64,000 bases of DNA. It comes from Crassaminicella thermophila (GTDB taxonomy: Bacteria; Bacillota; Clostridia; Peptostreptococcales; Thermotaleaceae). The stretch is from contig NZ_CP042243.1 in NCBI RefSeq assembly GCF_008152325.1, forward strand, positions 1,679,026 to 1,743,025, in the 5' to 3' direction. The notes under the pieces were generated by a model, which saw only the letters and a list, made by a program, of their open reading frames with translations, ran no database searches and was not told where the DNA came from. The position numbers were made by a program, and so were the translations under genes. Positions 39,330 to 47,754 of this stretch are shown in pieces. The number at the start of each line of letters is the position of its first letter. Positions within the stretch are counted from its first letter, which is position 1.

Positions 39330-39864
39330 ATCGAAAATTTTCTTTTAGTTTTTGAAACAAATTTATTTTTTCTAGTGCAATCACTAAAGGTGCAGCCAAT
39401 ATAGCACCACCAACTGCTTGTGTGATATTCCCTAATACACCTAATATAGCTGTATTAAAGCCATATAATACACTTTCATAAGCTAAATAGCCAACTACCA
39501 TTACTCCTCCTCCTGCTAAAACTGAACAAGCAAAAAAAACAATTTTTTTTACACTTGAAGTATCTGATTTTACCAATCTATTATAGATATATGCTACAAT
39601 AAAAGCATCTAATCCTTTTATAACAAAAGTAGCAGGTGCATAAATACCATATCCAGAAAAAACATCTGCAAGCATAGACCCCATTGCTGCAGCTAAACTT
39701 CCTGCTACAGGTCCTAATAACACTCCACTAAGATATACCATACTATCTCCAATATGAATATAACCTTTTGTTGGCGTTGGCACCTGTATCAACATTGTTC
39801 CTACTAATACCAAAGCAGCCATTAATCCTGAAATAGTCAATTGTTTTACATTACATTTATGCAT
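39328..39864 (-). CDS. ECF transporter substrate-binding (S) component
   Basis: The 178-residue integral membrane protein has five to six helices. The N-terminal LTISGLMAALVLVGTMLIQVP and the following YIHIGDSMVYLSGVLLGPVAGSLAAAMGSMLADVFSGY are typical of S components that dock on EcfT/EcfA modules encoded elsewhere. The vitamin or cofactor bound cannot be told from sequence by eye, and no riboswitch is evident upstream. It has its own promoter and terminator, so it is a single-gene unit. Confidence 0.85.
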   Translation of the reverse strand: MHKCNVKQLTISGLMAALVLVGTMLIQVPTPTKGYIHIGDSMVYLSGVLLGPVAGSLAAAMGSMLADVFSGYGIYAPATFVIKGLDAFIVAYIYNRLVKSDTSSVKKIVFFACSVLAGGGVMVVGYLAYESVLYGFNTAILGVLGNITQAVGGAILAAPLVIALEKINLFQKLKENFR

Positions 39865-39895
39865 TGTATTGTTCCTCCTTCAAATTACACCTATA

Positions 39896-39942
39896 TGTAC
39901 CTTATTAGTTTTATTATAGCACTGAATTGTACCTATTGTAAA
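39896..39942 (-). promoter_or_regulatory. Promoter of the ECF S gene with GGTACA repeats
   Basis: On the minus strand: -35 TTTACA (39937-39942), 18-base spacer ending TGC, and -10 TATAAT (39913-39918), an extended -10. Two direct copies of GGTACA (39928-39933 in the spacer and 39896-39901 downstream of the -10) are 32 bases apart, suggesting an operator for an unidentified repressor. Confidence 0.6.
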
Positions 39943-39945
39943 TAT

Positions 39946-39987
39946 AAAAAACAGAACAATTGTATCGCTTCAATTGTTCTGTTTTTT
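39946..39987. terminator. Bidirectional terminator after the SASP-like gene
   Basis: AAAACAGAACAATTG-8 bases-CAATTGTTCTGTTTTTTT, a 15-bp stem with A/T runs on both sides, immediately past the stop of the 52-codon gene at 39990. Confidence 0.9.
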
Positions 39988-39989
39988 TA

Positions 39990-40148
39990 TTATTTATTGT
40001 CATTTTGTTTTAAATATCCATTCATACCCCTATAACTAAACAAACGAGATGGTAACTTTCCTTTATCAACAGCTAATTCTTTTCCCATTTCATTTTTCAT
40101 TTTTAAAAAAGCTTCTCTTGCCTTCGGATTTATAGGTATTTTATCCAT
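39990..40148 (-). CDS. Short alpha/beta-type SASP-like protein (52 aa)
   Basis: A small gene starting at ATG 40148 (behind GAGGTGAATCAGTT) and stopping at TAA 39990-39992. The product has PINPKAREAFLKMKNEMGKELAV, which matches the first conserved block of alpha/beta small acid-soluble spore proteins, including the NE(M)xxE(L) region where GPR cuts. It then has LPSRLFSYRGMNGYLKQ in place of the usual LTSRxNGxVGGxMVKKM block, and ends early. It may be a minor, shortened SASP that coats spore DNA weakly, or a relative with another role. Its own ribosome binding site and terminator support a real gene. Confidence 0.65.
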   Translation of the reverse strand: MDKIPINPKAREAFLKMKNEMGKELAVDKGKLPSRLFSYRGMNGYLKQNDNK

Positions 40149-40286
40149 AACTGATTCACCTCATATTATAGTATATTTATACTTCTAACTATTATTTTTT
40201 ACAATCACTAATATTACATTCAAGGTAATTTCAGGTGAAATCATTATTGAATAAAATAAGCCAACGGAAAAATCCATTGACTAGTT

Positions 40287-41550
40287 CTAAAAGACATATT
40301 GTTTTCTTTTTAGTTCAACAATCGCATCATGAACAGGTTGATATTCTGGAATCAATCTTCTAGCTTTATATAAATACCATTTTGCTTTTTCTAATCTAGC
40401 AGTATGAAGGTAAATTAGCCCTAAATTATGATATCCATATCCATTTTGCGGATATAACTCTATAACTTTTTTGGCATAATATTCTGCTTTCTCATATTCT
40501 TTAAGATCATATCCGTATAATTTAGATACATTTAATAAAACTATAGGATCTGTATGATTATATTTTAAAATTTTTTCATAAAATTCAATAGACTTTTTTA
40601 CTTCACCCACTTGAGCATAGCAAATCCCTAAACCATAATATATATCTTGTTTTACCTCACAAATATCTTCAGAGTTTATATCAAGAGCCTTTTTATAACA
40701 AATTATAGCTCCTTTATCTTCTCCAATTTGACAAAATATATCTCCTAATAATTTCCAATAAACTGATGCATTAGGATATTTCTCAATATATTTTGTTAAA
40801 TATTCCAAAGCAATATCAAATCGTTCGCTATTTACATACCCAATGAGTAAATTATTAATAAGATATTCATCATCTGAATTTATCTGAAGACCTTGCTTGC
40901 ATATGTTTATTGCTTCTTCATCTAAACCATTAAGGAGTAAAAAATTACTCATATTCAAATAAGCTTCCGATGAATCTGGCTGTAAACTAGCTTGAACTTT
41001 CAAACATCGAATACTTTTTATACAATTCGCCCTTTTCTTCATAAGCATAAGCTAAATCTTCAAATACATAATATCGTTTATATTTTTTTAGAAAAAAAGG
41101 ATTGTTTTTATATATACACATAAAAACAGCTTTTGCAATATCAATCCTACCTTCTTTGAAATGATTTTTCCCTTCCTTCAAAAAGTTTTTCCATGCATCT
41201 GAATCTGTTCCTTCATTAATTAAATTGTATTTTTGTATCCACAGTTCTTCCATTTCTCTTTGAGGAATTAATTTCATCGGAAAAAATACATGCTGTTCAA
41301 TCCAAAAATGCGGTATTATATCATAAATCTTATTTTTTATCAATTTACCAGCACTCTCATCATTTAATTCTATTTTAACCCAATATCCAGAAGTTTTTTT
41401 ATATTTACTTTTAAATTTAATGCTTTTTATCCCTGGAATAGACAAATATTGAAAGTTTTCATCCTGCATCATTTCCTTCAAATTAAAAACTTTCTTAACA
41501 TAATAATTTCTTAAATTTTCTGTAGGAAAAAAAATATTTATTACATTCAA
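40287..41550 (-). pseudogene. TPR-repeat protein interrupted by a one-base frameshift
   Basis: Two frames together form one protein. The first part starts at TTG 41550 (AAAGGAGG eight bases before) with a novel domain of about 120 residues (NIFFPTENLRNYYVKKVF; IKIELNDESAGKLIKN-like), then helices, and ends after YEEKGELYKKYSMFESSS. The second frame gives SIRCLKVQASLQPDSSEAYLNMSNFLL and at least five TPR repeats. Deleting one A from the A5 run near 41010-41020 joins them as YEEKGELYKSIRCLKVQ, a perfect TPR register, and yields about 420 residues. TPR proteins mediate protein contacts; the partner is unknown. Error, mutation and slippage are all possible, as in dnaJ. Confidence 0.8.
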
Positions 41551-41670
41551 GCATATAGCCTCCTTTCATTATAAGGGACTATATAATGTCTAAGTAAATC
41601 CATAAACTTTAGCCCTTGTGTATTTCAATATATAATATTCTAACCTTATTATTTCGTGATTAAAAAGTAT

Positions 41671-43854
41671 TTATTTCCCTAAATTTCTCTTATGAAAATC
41701 TTCTATTATTCGTATTTCTGTGCTTGTTAAATTGTATACATTATATAATGTCTTGTCTACTAGTTCCTGAAGTTTTGGATCCTCTCCCCGATTAATCATT
41801 TGTTCAACAAATGAAGTAATCTTATTGCATGTATCTTCATCTATATTCCACATTATTGGTAAATTTTTCAATGGGTTTGCATACAATTCTAAATAATCAC
41901 CTTTTCTTTTACCGCGATTATATAACCAAAAATACATTATTTTAGAGTTCAAAATACCTAACAACAAATTCCAATTTATCTTTCTTCTCTTTGCTGTAAT
42001 AAAATATACATCAGCACTTGCATACCATGAAGAATTATTTAGTGCAAATTTATTTTCTTTAGCTCTATGAGGAACTACAATTTTTGTATTTTCAAATATT
42101 TCTTGTTTTCGAGGCCATTGTAATGCATACCAAGGTCTAATGCCTCGTATCGTTTCTCTTCTTTTCTCTAAAATTTCTTTATATTTAGATAAATGCTCTA
42201 AAATTCTATTATCTAACTCTGTTTCTGTAAATATTTTATCTGAAATGTATAATAGATATTTTGAAGCCTCATTACTACAAAAATATCTTTGTATATCGCT
42301 ATTTTTATACATAGGTTTTATATATGGTAATTCTAAAAAACCTAATTCATTTACTTCCTTTTCAGATAAAACAAATATCCCTTGATATAATATTATATTC
42401 TTTTCTTTTGCATATTCCAAGGATATTTTTTTCTCAAGTATATCTTTCGTTATTTTATCTGCTCCACTAACAACCCCTTGATTAATATTACATAATTCTT
42501 TTAATGTGTATTGACTATTTTCATATATTTTTTTTAGAATATAATCATATTGATTATTTTCTTGTATCAAAATATGTCCATTTGGACCATATAAGTTTTG
42601 TTGCCTTGGTAACGTATATTGATATATTTTTTTTGTTCTCTTTTTGTTTTCCCGTAGGAGTTCATGCATTTCTTCCTTATCAATATCTCTTTCTTTAATG
42701 TATTTAATTTTTACTGATTGTGTTTGATCTGCTCCTTTTGATAGAAAAAATAAGATATTATGTTGCCCTTTTGCAGATTTGAAAATTTCATAATCGTTAA
42801 AATTTACAATATCAATAAATGTAGCATTATTTCTTAAAAACTTTCTTAGTTTTGCCGCTCCATCCGCTGTTATAAAATAATTTGTAGTAATATAAGATAA
42901 TATCCCATTTTCTTTTAAAATTTCTAATGCTTTATAGATGAAAAAATAAAAATAATCCATTTTTCCTTCATAGTATTTTTTACCAAAATGAGTACCTTTT
43001 ATTTTATCAAATATATGTTTATTTCCTTTCTCCCCTAAATAGGGTGGATTCCCTATTACAATATCAAATCCACCCTCATCTTTTATTACTTTTTTAAATG
43101 TATCCTTTTCAAAAATCATTTCATCCATCAAGCTATTCCCTGCTTTTATATTCAAACAAATTTTGTCTGTATATTGGCTTTTATCAGTTCCATAAGTCAA
43201 AGATAATAAAACCATTTTTGCAATCTTTATCGGTTTTTCTTGAATATCTATCCCAAATAAATTATTTTCAATAATATATTTTTTTATCATAAAATCATTT
43301 ATTTTTTTTCTCTGCATTTTATAAATAATTTTCTTATATTTAAATAATTTTTCAAAATAGCGAATAAGAAATAATCCTGTACCACAAGCTATATCAACAA
43401 TTCTTATACTATCCATTTTTTCTAAAATTATCTTAAGTTGTACCTGATTTAATACTTTATTTTCATGAAAACATCTCCATAATAAAGTTTCTGTATATCC
43501 TGTTTCTCTTGATAAATAAATTTCTAGAGATCTTTCAACCATATAATCAATAATATAATATGGTGTATAAAAACTACCCGTTTTTTCTCTATTAGTTGAT
43601 GATAAAAAATTTTCATACAACTGACTAAAAATTGTAAAATTAAAATCTTCTATATCTACATTTTCACTCCACTTACTTCTTTTTTTTACAAAATCTTTTA
43701 TTTGCATTCCCATCAAATTTAAAAGTTCTATTCCATACTTTTTTGCAAAAAATATTTTACATATCTCTAACATTACATCAGATCTATGGCTTTCTAAATC
43801 CTCTGTCTCTTTTACATATTCATTAAATACTTTTAACCATTTATGATTTTGCAT
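41671..43854 (-). CDS. Solitary N6-adenine DNA methyltransferase (Eco57I/TaqI-like)
   Basis: The 727-residue protein (start ATG 43854 after GGTGGAGATAAT) has a helical N-terminus, the FYTP motif at 95-98, SAM motif I DIACGTG (154-160), LFGIDIQEKPIKIA (199-212) and the catalytic NPPY (269-272). A long C-terminal target-recognition region ends in a motif typical of this class (WNLLLGILNSKIMYFWLYNRGKRKGDYLELYANPLKNLPI). Only about 80 residues precede the FYTP helix, so the N-terminal nuclease of type IIG enzymes is missing, and no restriction gene is adjacent. It therefore looks like an orphan epigenetic methylase, comparable in kind to CamA of C. difficile but longer. Recognition sequence unknown. 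Confidence 0.9.
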   Translation of the reverse strand: MQNHKWLKVFNEYVKETEDLESHRSDVMLEICKIFFAKKYGIELLNLMGMQIKDFVKKRSKWSENVDIEDFNFTIFSQLYENFLSSTNREKTGSFYTPYYIIDYMVERSLEIYLSRETGYTETLLWRCFHENKVLNQVQLKIILEKMDSIRIVDIACGTGLFLIRYFEKLFKYKKIIYKMQRKKINDFMIKKYIIENNLFGIDIQEKPIKIAKMVLLSLTYGTDKSQYTDKICLNIKAGNSLMDEMIFEKDTFKKVIKDEGGFDIVIGNPPYLGEKGNKHIFDKIKGTHFGKKYYEGKMDYFYFFIYKALEILKENGILSYITTNYFITADGAAKLRKFLRNNATFIDIVNFNDYEIFKSAKGQHNILFFLSKGADQTQSVKIKYIKERDIDKEEMHELLRENKKRTKKIYQYTLPRQQNLYGPNGHILIQENNQYDYILKKIYENSQYTLKELCNINQGVVSGADKITKDILEKKISLEYAKEKNIILYQGIFVLSEKEVNELGFLELPYIKPMYKNSDIQRYFCSNEASKYLLYISDKIFTETELDNRILEHLSKYKEILEKRRETIRGIRPWYALQWPRKQEIFENTKIVVPHRAKENKFALNNSSWYASADVYFITAKRRKINWNLLLGILNSKIMYFWLYNRGKRKGDYLELYANPLKNLPIMWNIDEDTCNKITSFVEQMINRGEDPKLQELVDKTLYNVYNLTSTEIRIIEDFHKRNLGK

Positions 43855-43880
43855 ATTATCTCCACCCAAAATATAATTGT

Positions 43881-43906
43881 AAAGGCATCCATCTTTGGAC
43901 GCCTTT
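43881..43906 (-). terminator. Terminator upstream of the methyltransferase gene
   Basis: AAAGGCGTCC-6 bases-GGATGCCTTT (10 bp, one G-U) followed by a moderately T-rich stretch; it ends the transcript of the membrane-protein gene at 43967. Confidence 0.7.
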
Positions 43907-43966
43907 ATCTTACATACAATAAACCAATTAATAATCTGATAAATTCCTATCTGTTTACTTTAACAC

Positions 43967-44587
43967 TTATTTTGTTATGTACTTTATTCTATTTCCTAAT
44001 TCTAAATAAACAATATTATATTTATCAAAAACCTTTTTTAAAGCTTGTCTCCTAATTTGCCCTATGATGAAATATTTCTCTAAATATTCATTTGCCTTCA
44101 TTAAACTTTTAATATCATTATTTTCTAGGGCAAATTTTTTTTCTAACATAATATCTCTCATAATTTTCATTTCATCTAAAAATAAATAATTATTTTCTAA
44201 CATATACTCATTCGTTTGTACCTTTGCTAAGTCAAGCATTATAGAGTCTATAGTTTCTATATTTTCTTTTAATAAATAAATATCTTCTTTATTCTTATAA
44301 AGTGTTTTATTCACTAAATCAACATTTTCATTTACCAATAAATAAAATTTATCTTCTAACGGCTGAATTGTTTTTAGATATATAAAAATTTTCTTTTTAG
44401 GACTTCCATTAAATATATTATTGTAAATATTTTTTATAATAACATTATTCATAGCCGTATCTTTTTCTGAAAAATAAATAAAACCCATAATTGTTAAAAT
44501 AATTAATATAACATAAACAGAAAATTTATTTAATAACCTACTTCTTTTATAACTTTCTTTTGAAGGTATTTGCTTATGATTAAACAT
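43967..44587 (-). CDS. Unknown single-span protein with long helical outer domain
   Basis: About 206 residues from ATG 44587 (or 210 from GTG 44599). A basic N-terminus is followed by one transmembrane helix (about 22-42, FSVYVILIILTIMGFIYF) and a 160-residue helical extracytoplasmic region rich in Leu, Lys and Asn. No family recognised; the layout resembles four-helix-bundle sensor or adhesion domains, without a signalling module attached. The start region overlaps a 41-codon upstream ORF by eight bases, so the two may be translationally coupled. Confidence 0.75.
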   Translation of the reverse strand: MFNHKQIPSKESYKRSRLLNKFSVYVILIILTIMGFIYFSEKDTAMNNVIIKNIYNNIFNGSPKKKIFIYLKTIQPLEDKFYLLVNENVDLVNKTLYKNKEDIYLLKENIETIDSIMLDLAKVQTNEYMLENNYLFLDEMKIMRDIMLEKKFALENNDIKSLMKANEYLEKYFIIGQIRRQALKKVFDKYNIVYLELGNRIKYITK

Positions 44588-44705
44588 ATTCCTTCTCACC
44601 TTCTAACTTTTTCGTTTTTTTATTATTTCTATATATTCTCTCGAATTCCTTCATAATCTTTTCATTTTTATATTCACTAGAATAATAACTAGTTTCTTTT
44701 CTCAA
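44580..44705 (-). CDS. Candidate 41-aa basic small protein
   Basis: A short ORF beginning with TTG at 44705, seven bases after AAAGGAG, and ending at TAA 44580-44582, overlapping the next gene's ATG. The product is charged (KETSYYSSEYKNEKIMKEF, then RNNKKTKKLEGEKEYV) with no membrane segment. The good ribosome binding site and overlap with the following gene favour translation. The length is short enough for chance, and no family match is known to me. The ribosome binding site lies in the 3' arm of the hairpin at 44714-44761. Confidence 0.45.
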   Translation of the reverse strand: MRKETSYYSSEYKNEKIMKEFERIYRNNKKTKKLEGEKEYV

Positions 44706-44713
44706 ATAAAAAA

Positions 44714-44761
44714 TCTCCTTTCTGGTTTGAATTTTATTGTTAATTCTTGCCAGAAAAGAGA
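44714..44761 (-). terminator. Hairpin overlapping a ribosome binding site
   Basis: TCTCTTTTCTGG-24 bases-CCAGAAAGGAGA (12 bp, one G-U) then TTTTTTATTT on the minus strand, 12 bases past the stop at 44774. It reads as a terminator for that gene, and its 3' arm contains the AAAGGAG of the 41-codon ORF, so it could also mask translation. Confidence 0.65.
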
Positions 44762-44773
44762 AATTATTTTTGC

Positions 44774-45208
44774 TTAATTACTCTTCTTTAAATACATACC
44801 ATCTCCAACTTTTTTTACACCATCAATTTGTTGAATCAATTTATCAACAATCAAGTCCATGTCTTTATAGTCTATGTCTACACCCTTTTTCTTTAAATAT
44901 TTCATAATTGTAACTAGACGAATAGGATAATCACAAGGATTTTTAAAATATGGATGTTTCTCAATCTTCTTCTTTATACTTTTTTCATCAATATCAAAAA
45001 TGTGAATTACATTCTCAAAATCCATATTTCCCTCTAATTTACTTATAAAATAATCGATCTGATTTGTTGGTTTATTGTACTGCTTTAAAAGTTTCTTAAA
45101 ATCCTTAAGGAATTTTAATTCATCTATTACATGTTCATCAGATGTATTTAGCTCTAAATAGATATCTTCACTACACGAGTCTACGAGGTCTGATAGTGAT
45201 ATTTGCAT
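44774..45208 (-). CDS. Unknown 144-aa soluble protein
   Basis: The sequence is acidic-basic mixed and helical: SLSDLVDSCSEDIYLELNTSDEHVIDELKFL, FDIDEKSIKKKIEKHPYFKNPCDYPIRLVTIMKYLKKKGV, IDGVKKVGDGMYLKKSN. It has no signal or membrane segment. The ends look like two small helical units joined by a KHPYFKNP segment. I do not recognise a family. A GGGGGAT site precedes the ATG. It has its own terminator. Confidence 0.72.
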   Translation of the reverse strand: MQISLSDLVDSCSEDIYLELNTSDEHVIDELKFLKDFKKLLKQYNKPTNQIDYFISKLEGNMDFENVIHIFDIDEKSIKKKIEKHPYFKNPCDYPIRLVTIMKYLKKKGVDIDYKDMDLIVDKLIQQIDGVKKVGDGMYLKKSN

Positions 45209-45312
45209 AAAGCTTTCTTATCCCCCTTCAAACTTTATTTTTGTTCATCATAGTTATATACCATTTTATATATTTTATACTTACCTGTCAAATTTTTAAA
45301 ACCTCATTTAAT

Positions 45313-45492
45313 TTATTTTTCCCTTTTTAGCATACAACAAATAGTTCTACCATTCACCGTAGGCACACTAGAAACTAATTCCCAACCTTCATCTCCTAAT
45401 TTATTAAGTTCTTCTTCATCTTCTTTACTAAGTACTAAGTTTGTTACACCTTTTGCTCTTAAATTTATAATTTTATATTCCCATTTTTTCAA
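45313..45492 (-). CDS. DUF4177 small protein
   Basis: 59 residues from TTG 45492, preceded by TGGAGGGGTATAAA. Sequence KKWEYKIINLRAKG, LNKLGDEGWELVS, GRTICCMLKREK is typical of DUF4177, a single small alpha/beta unit of unknown function found in many Firmicutes. An in-frame GTG at 45507 is within the ribosome binding site. It follows the 304-residue gene by 22 bases and may be co-transcribed. Confidence 0.85.
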   Translation of the reverse strand: MKKWEYKIINLRAKGVTNLVLSKEDEEELNKLGDEGWELVSSVPTVNGRTICCMLKREK

Positions 45493-45514
45493 TTTATACC
45501 CCTCCACATTACTT

Positions 45515-46429
45515 CTAAACTAAATCATCTAATCTTACAATTTCATCTTTATAATATTTTACTGAATCCTCTAATATTGATTCAATAATTTTTTTAGCTT
45601 TTATCCTATCTTTTTCTGAAGTACATTCTAATTCTATTTTATTATTTTCTAACACAATCTCAGCTAATAATTCACCTTCGCTAAATAATTTAAAATAATA
45701 ACTTCCATCTTCTTCAATGTCTAATTTGATCTCTTTATATCTTAGTAAAGTTTCCTTGATATTTTTTAAATCTTTTATAAGATATGTACTCTGCCATACA
45801 TTATAGCTTTCCTCATTTTCTGTTTCATAGGTTACATCCATAATAATTGCTATATATTTTTGCAATAAAAGACTATTATTTTTCAAGAATTTTTCTAACG
45901 TAGCATATTGATTTTTCTCTTTATATCCTTCATATTGAACAATAATATTTCTTTCAATAGTATTTTTAAAAATAGCTGGTATATATATACTATCACCAAT
46001 AAATTTATATTCGTTTAAAAATTCTATCATCCTACCAAGAATTAAATCTTTCTTATTTATTTCCTTACAATCCATATCTACCCAAAACTCTGTCTTTGTA
46101 AATATATCTTTTAGCTTTACTTTATTTTCTTTTATTTCTTTTACTTCATACAAACTAATAAAAGACTCTATTTTTTTCTTAATCCATTCACGTTCTTCAT
46201 CTGATAATTGATTTTTCGTAGCATTATAATATTTCTCAATAAATGACTTGCCATCTTTCATTTTATAATCATATATTAGCCAAGAATTAAAATCTATCAT
46301 AATTTGAGCTTTTTCCAAATTATTATAAAAATATTCTTTAGCCTCTTCAATCTCTTTCGTAAATTCATGTTTTAGTAGAAACTTTAGCACATTTTCTTCT
46401 ATTCTCATATCTAAATTTTCTAAATTCAT
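45515..46429 (-). CDS. Unknown 304-aa protein
   Basis: Soluble, acidic protein: FNSWLIYDYKMKDGKSFIEKYY, DEEREWIKKKIESFISLYEVKEI, VKLKDIFTKTEFWVDM, KKDLILGRMIEF, YKFIGDSIYIPA. This pattern recalls the N-terminal part of proteins that often carry a C-terminal SEC-C zinc motif, but no CxCxnC(H/C) motif is present here. No catalytic residues can be named. AAAGGAGAG precedes the ATG. It is encoded upstream of the DUF4177 gene in the unknown-gene cluster. Confidence 0.75.
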   Translation of the reverse strand: MNLENLDMRIEENVLKFLLKHEFTKEIEEAKEYFYNNLEKAQIMIDFNSWLIYDYKMKDGKSFIEKYYNATKNQLSDEEREWIKKKIESFISLYEVKEIKENKVKLKDIFTKTEFWVDMDCKEINKKDLILGRMIEFLNEYKFIGDSIYIPAIFKNTIERNIIVQYEGYKEKNQYATLEKFLKNNSLLLQKYIAIIMDVTYETENEESYNVWQSTYLIKDLKNIKETLLRYKEIKLDIEEDGSYYFKLFSEGELLAEIVLENNKIELECTSEKDRIKAKKIIESILEDSVKYYKDEIVRLDDLV

Positions 46430-46527
46430 AAACTTCTCTCCTTTTACACTATGAATCTATAGGCTTTAACTTATATATTATACTATTATTATATCCTATT
46501 CTCTACTGCAAAAATTTTTTTAAATCA

Positions 46528-46552
46528 TAAAACCAGGCTTCGCCCGGTTTTA
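46528..46552 (-). terminator. Terminator of the 198-aa gene
   Basis: AAAACCGGGC-3 bases-GCCTGGTTTTAT, a GC-rich 10-bp stem overlapping the stop codon at 46550. Confidence 0.85.
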
Positions 46553-47146
46553 TAATAACTGCTCTAGCTCTTCTAAATTTAAAATATATGAAAGAGCAGG
46601 CGCAACTTTATAAAATTTATCCAATCGCATGTCTTCTCTTTGTTCTAACGAATAAATTAATTTAAAGATAGAAACTACATCCTCTTTACTTAAAGTTGCA
46701 AAATCTAGCCCTGAAAGATTATGACATATAATAGCTGCTAATTCATCATCAATTTCAAATATATCATAATCACTTTGTTTAAATATTTTCCTTATCTTAT
46801 TATCCGTATCCTTTTGTAAATCCTTGATTGCAATATCATATAATATATTAAATTTTTCAGAGATATTTTTTACTAATTTTTTCCATTTTTCAATTCCATT
46901 TTTATTCATTTTCATATAGCATAATCCACTATCTTCAATATATCTTAACAAGATAAGTTTTGCACAATGATTTAAGCAAGATTTATATAAAAATAGTTTA
47001 CACCATTTTTCATCATCTATGTCCATATTTAAACGATTATCTATTTTCATTTTTTTTAATATACCCCTATTTTCATATTCATATTTTATCAAAAAAACTT
47101 GAATAAATTCTAAAATTCCATCATAAATCTGTTTCACTTTGTCCAT
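46550..47146 (-). CDS. Stand-alone protein resembling a DNA methylase N-terminal helical domain
   Basis: The 198-residue protein contains KSCLNHCAKLILLRYIEDSGLCYMKMNKNGIEKW, NILYDIAIKDL, IFKQSDYDIFEIDDELAAIICHNLSGLDFATLSKEDVVSIFKLIY and ends SLEQREDMRLDKFYKVAPALSYILNLEE. In Eco57I-like N6-methylases and BREX PglX relatives the same order appears (LTKILFVRICED; YDWY...; SREERKxLGEFYTPxEVVDYIL) and is followed by the catalytic domain. Here the FYTP motif is altered to FYKV, and the protein stops before SAM motif I. It may be a remnant or a specialised partner of the solitary methylase 2.7 kb away. Similarity is judged by eye only. Confidence 0.6.
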   Translation of the reverse strand: MDKVKQIYDGILEFIQVFLIKYEYENRGILKKMKIDNRLNMDIDDEKWCKLFLYKSCLNHCAKLILLRYIEDSGLCYMKMNKNGIEKWKKLVKNISEKFNILYDIAIKDLQKDTDNKIRKIFKQSDYDIFEIDDELAAIICHNLSGLDFATLSKEDVVSIFKLIYSLEQREDMRLDKFYKVAPALSYILNLEELEQLL

Positions 47147-47290
47147 AAATGCTTCCTCCTTAATATTCCTCTTAATATATATTATTCTGCCTGTCTATAT
47201 TTGTGTTTTTACAATTGGATTATAATTTTCTATATGAATAGAATAGTGTATAATAAAAATAAAATATTTTATTAAGTAAGGAGGATCCAT

Positions 47291-47749
47291 TTGACAAAAA
47301 TCATCGTACTATCTGACTATAGTAAACATAGACCTAAAAAAAATTTTAAAAATAAAACTATAAATGATCCTATATGCTTTTATGAATTAAATGATGGCAT
47401 TAAAAAATTAGCCTACAAGTATATGGATACTATTATTCGTAATATTCAAGACAATTTTTTGCATACTCATTACCAAAAAATAACATCACTCAATAAAAAA
47501 AAGAAAAATCTTTTCAAAGATTTCTATATACCTAAATATTTAAATGTAAATAGTCCTTTTTCAATATGTCATAATATAAAACTTATTCGTGGACATCATT
47601 TAAAAGCTATATCTGAAAACGATTGGTATAACATTACAGATATGATTATTCGTATCTGTACAATAACATACTATGATTTATGTAAAGAAGAAGTACAACC
47701 TATTGATCTTGCTCATCAATATAGGTGGACAAGTATATATTTTGAATAG
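47291..47749 (+). CDS. Unknown 152-aa protein
   Basis: Starts with TTG at 47291 after AAGGAGGATCCAT. Lys/Asn-rich soluble protein: KIIVLSDYSKHRPKKNFKN, YELNDGIKKLAYKYMDTIIRNIQDNFLH, INLIRGHH-like segment, ITDMIIRICTITYYDLCKEEVQPIDLAHQY. No family recognised. It is divergent from the methylase-like 198-aa gene with a TATAAT at 47249-47254 but a poor -35. It is followed by a clear terminator, so it is a single-gene unit. Confidence 0.72.
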   Translation: MTKIIVLSDYSKHRPKKNFKNKTINDPICFYELNDGIKKLAYKYMDTIIRNIQDNFLHTHYQKITSLNKKKKNLFKDFYIPKYLNVNSPFSICHNIKLIRGHHLKAISENDWYNITDMIIRICTITYYDLCKEEVQPIDLAHQYRWTSIYFE

Positions 47750-47754
47750 TTTAC

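Noticed and set aside
39865-39990. Riboswitch upstream of the ECF S component
   Set aside because: No conserved TPP, FMN, cobalamin or preQ1 core was seen; the leader is about 40 bases and consists of a promoter and ribosome binding site.
42140-42385. Plus-strand ORFs inside the methyltransferase
   Set aside because: Antisense shadows lacking ribosome binding sites.
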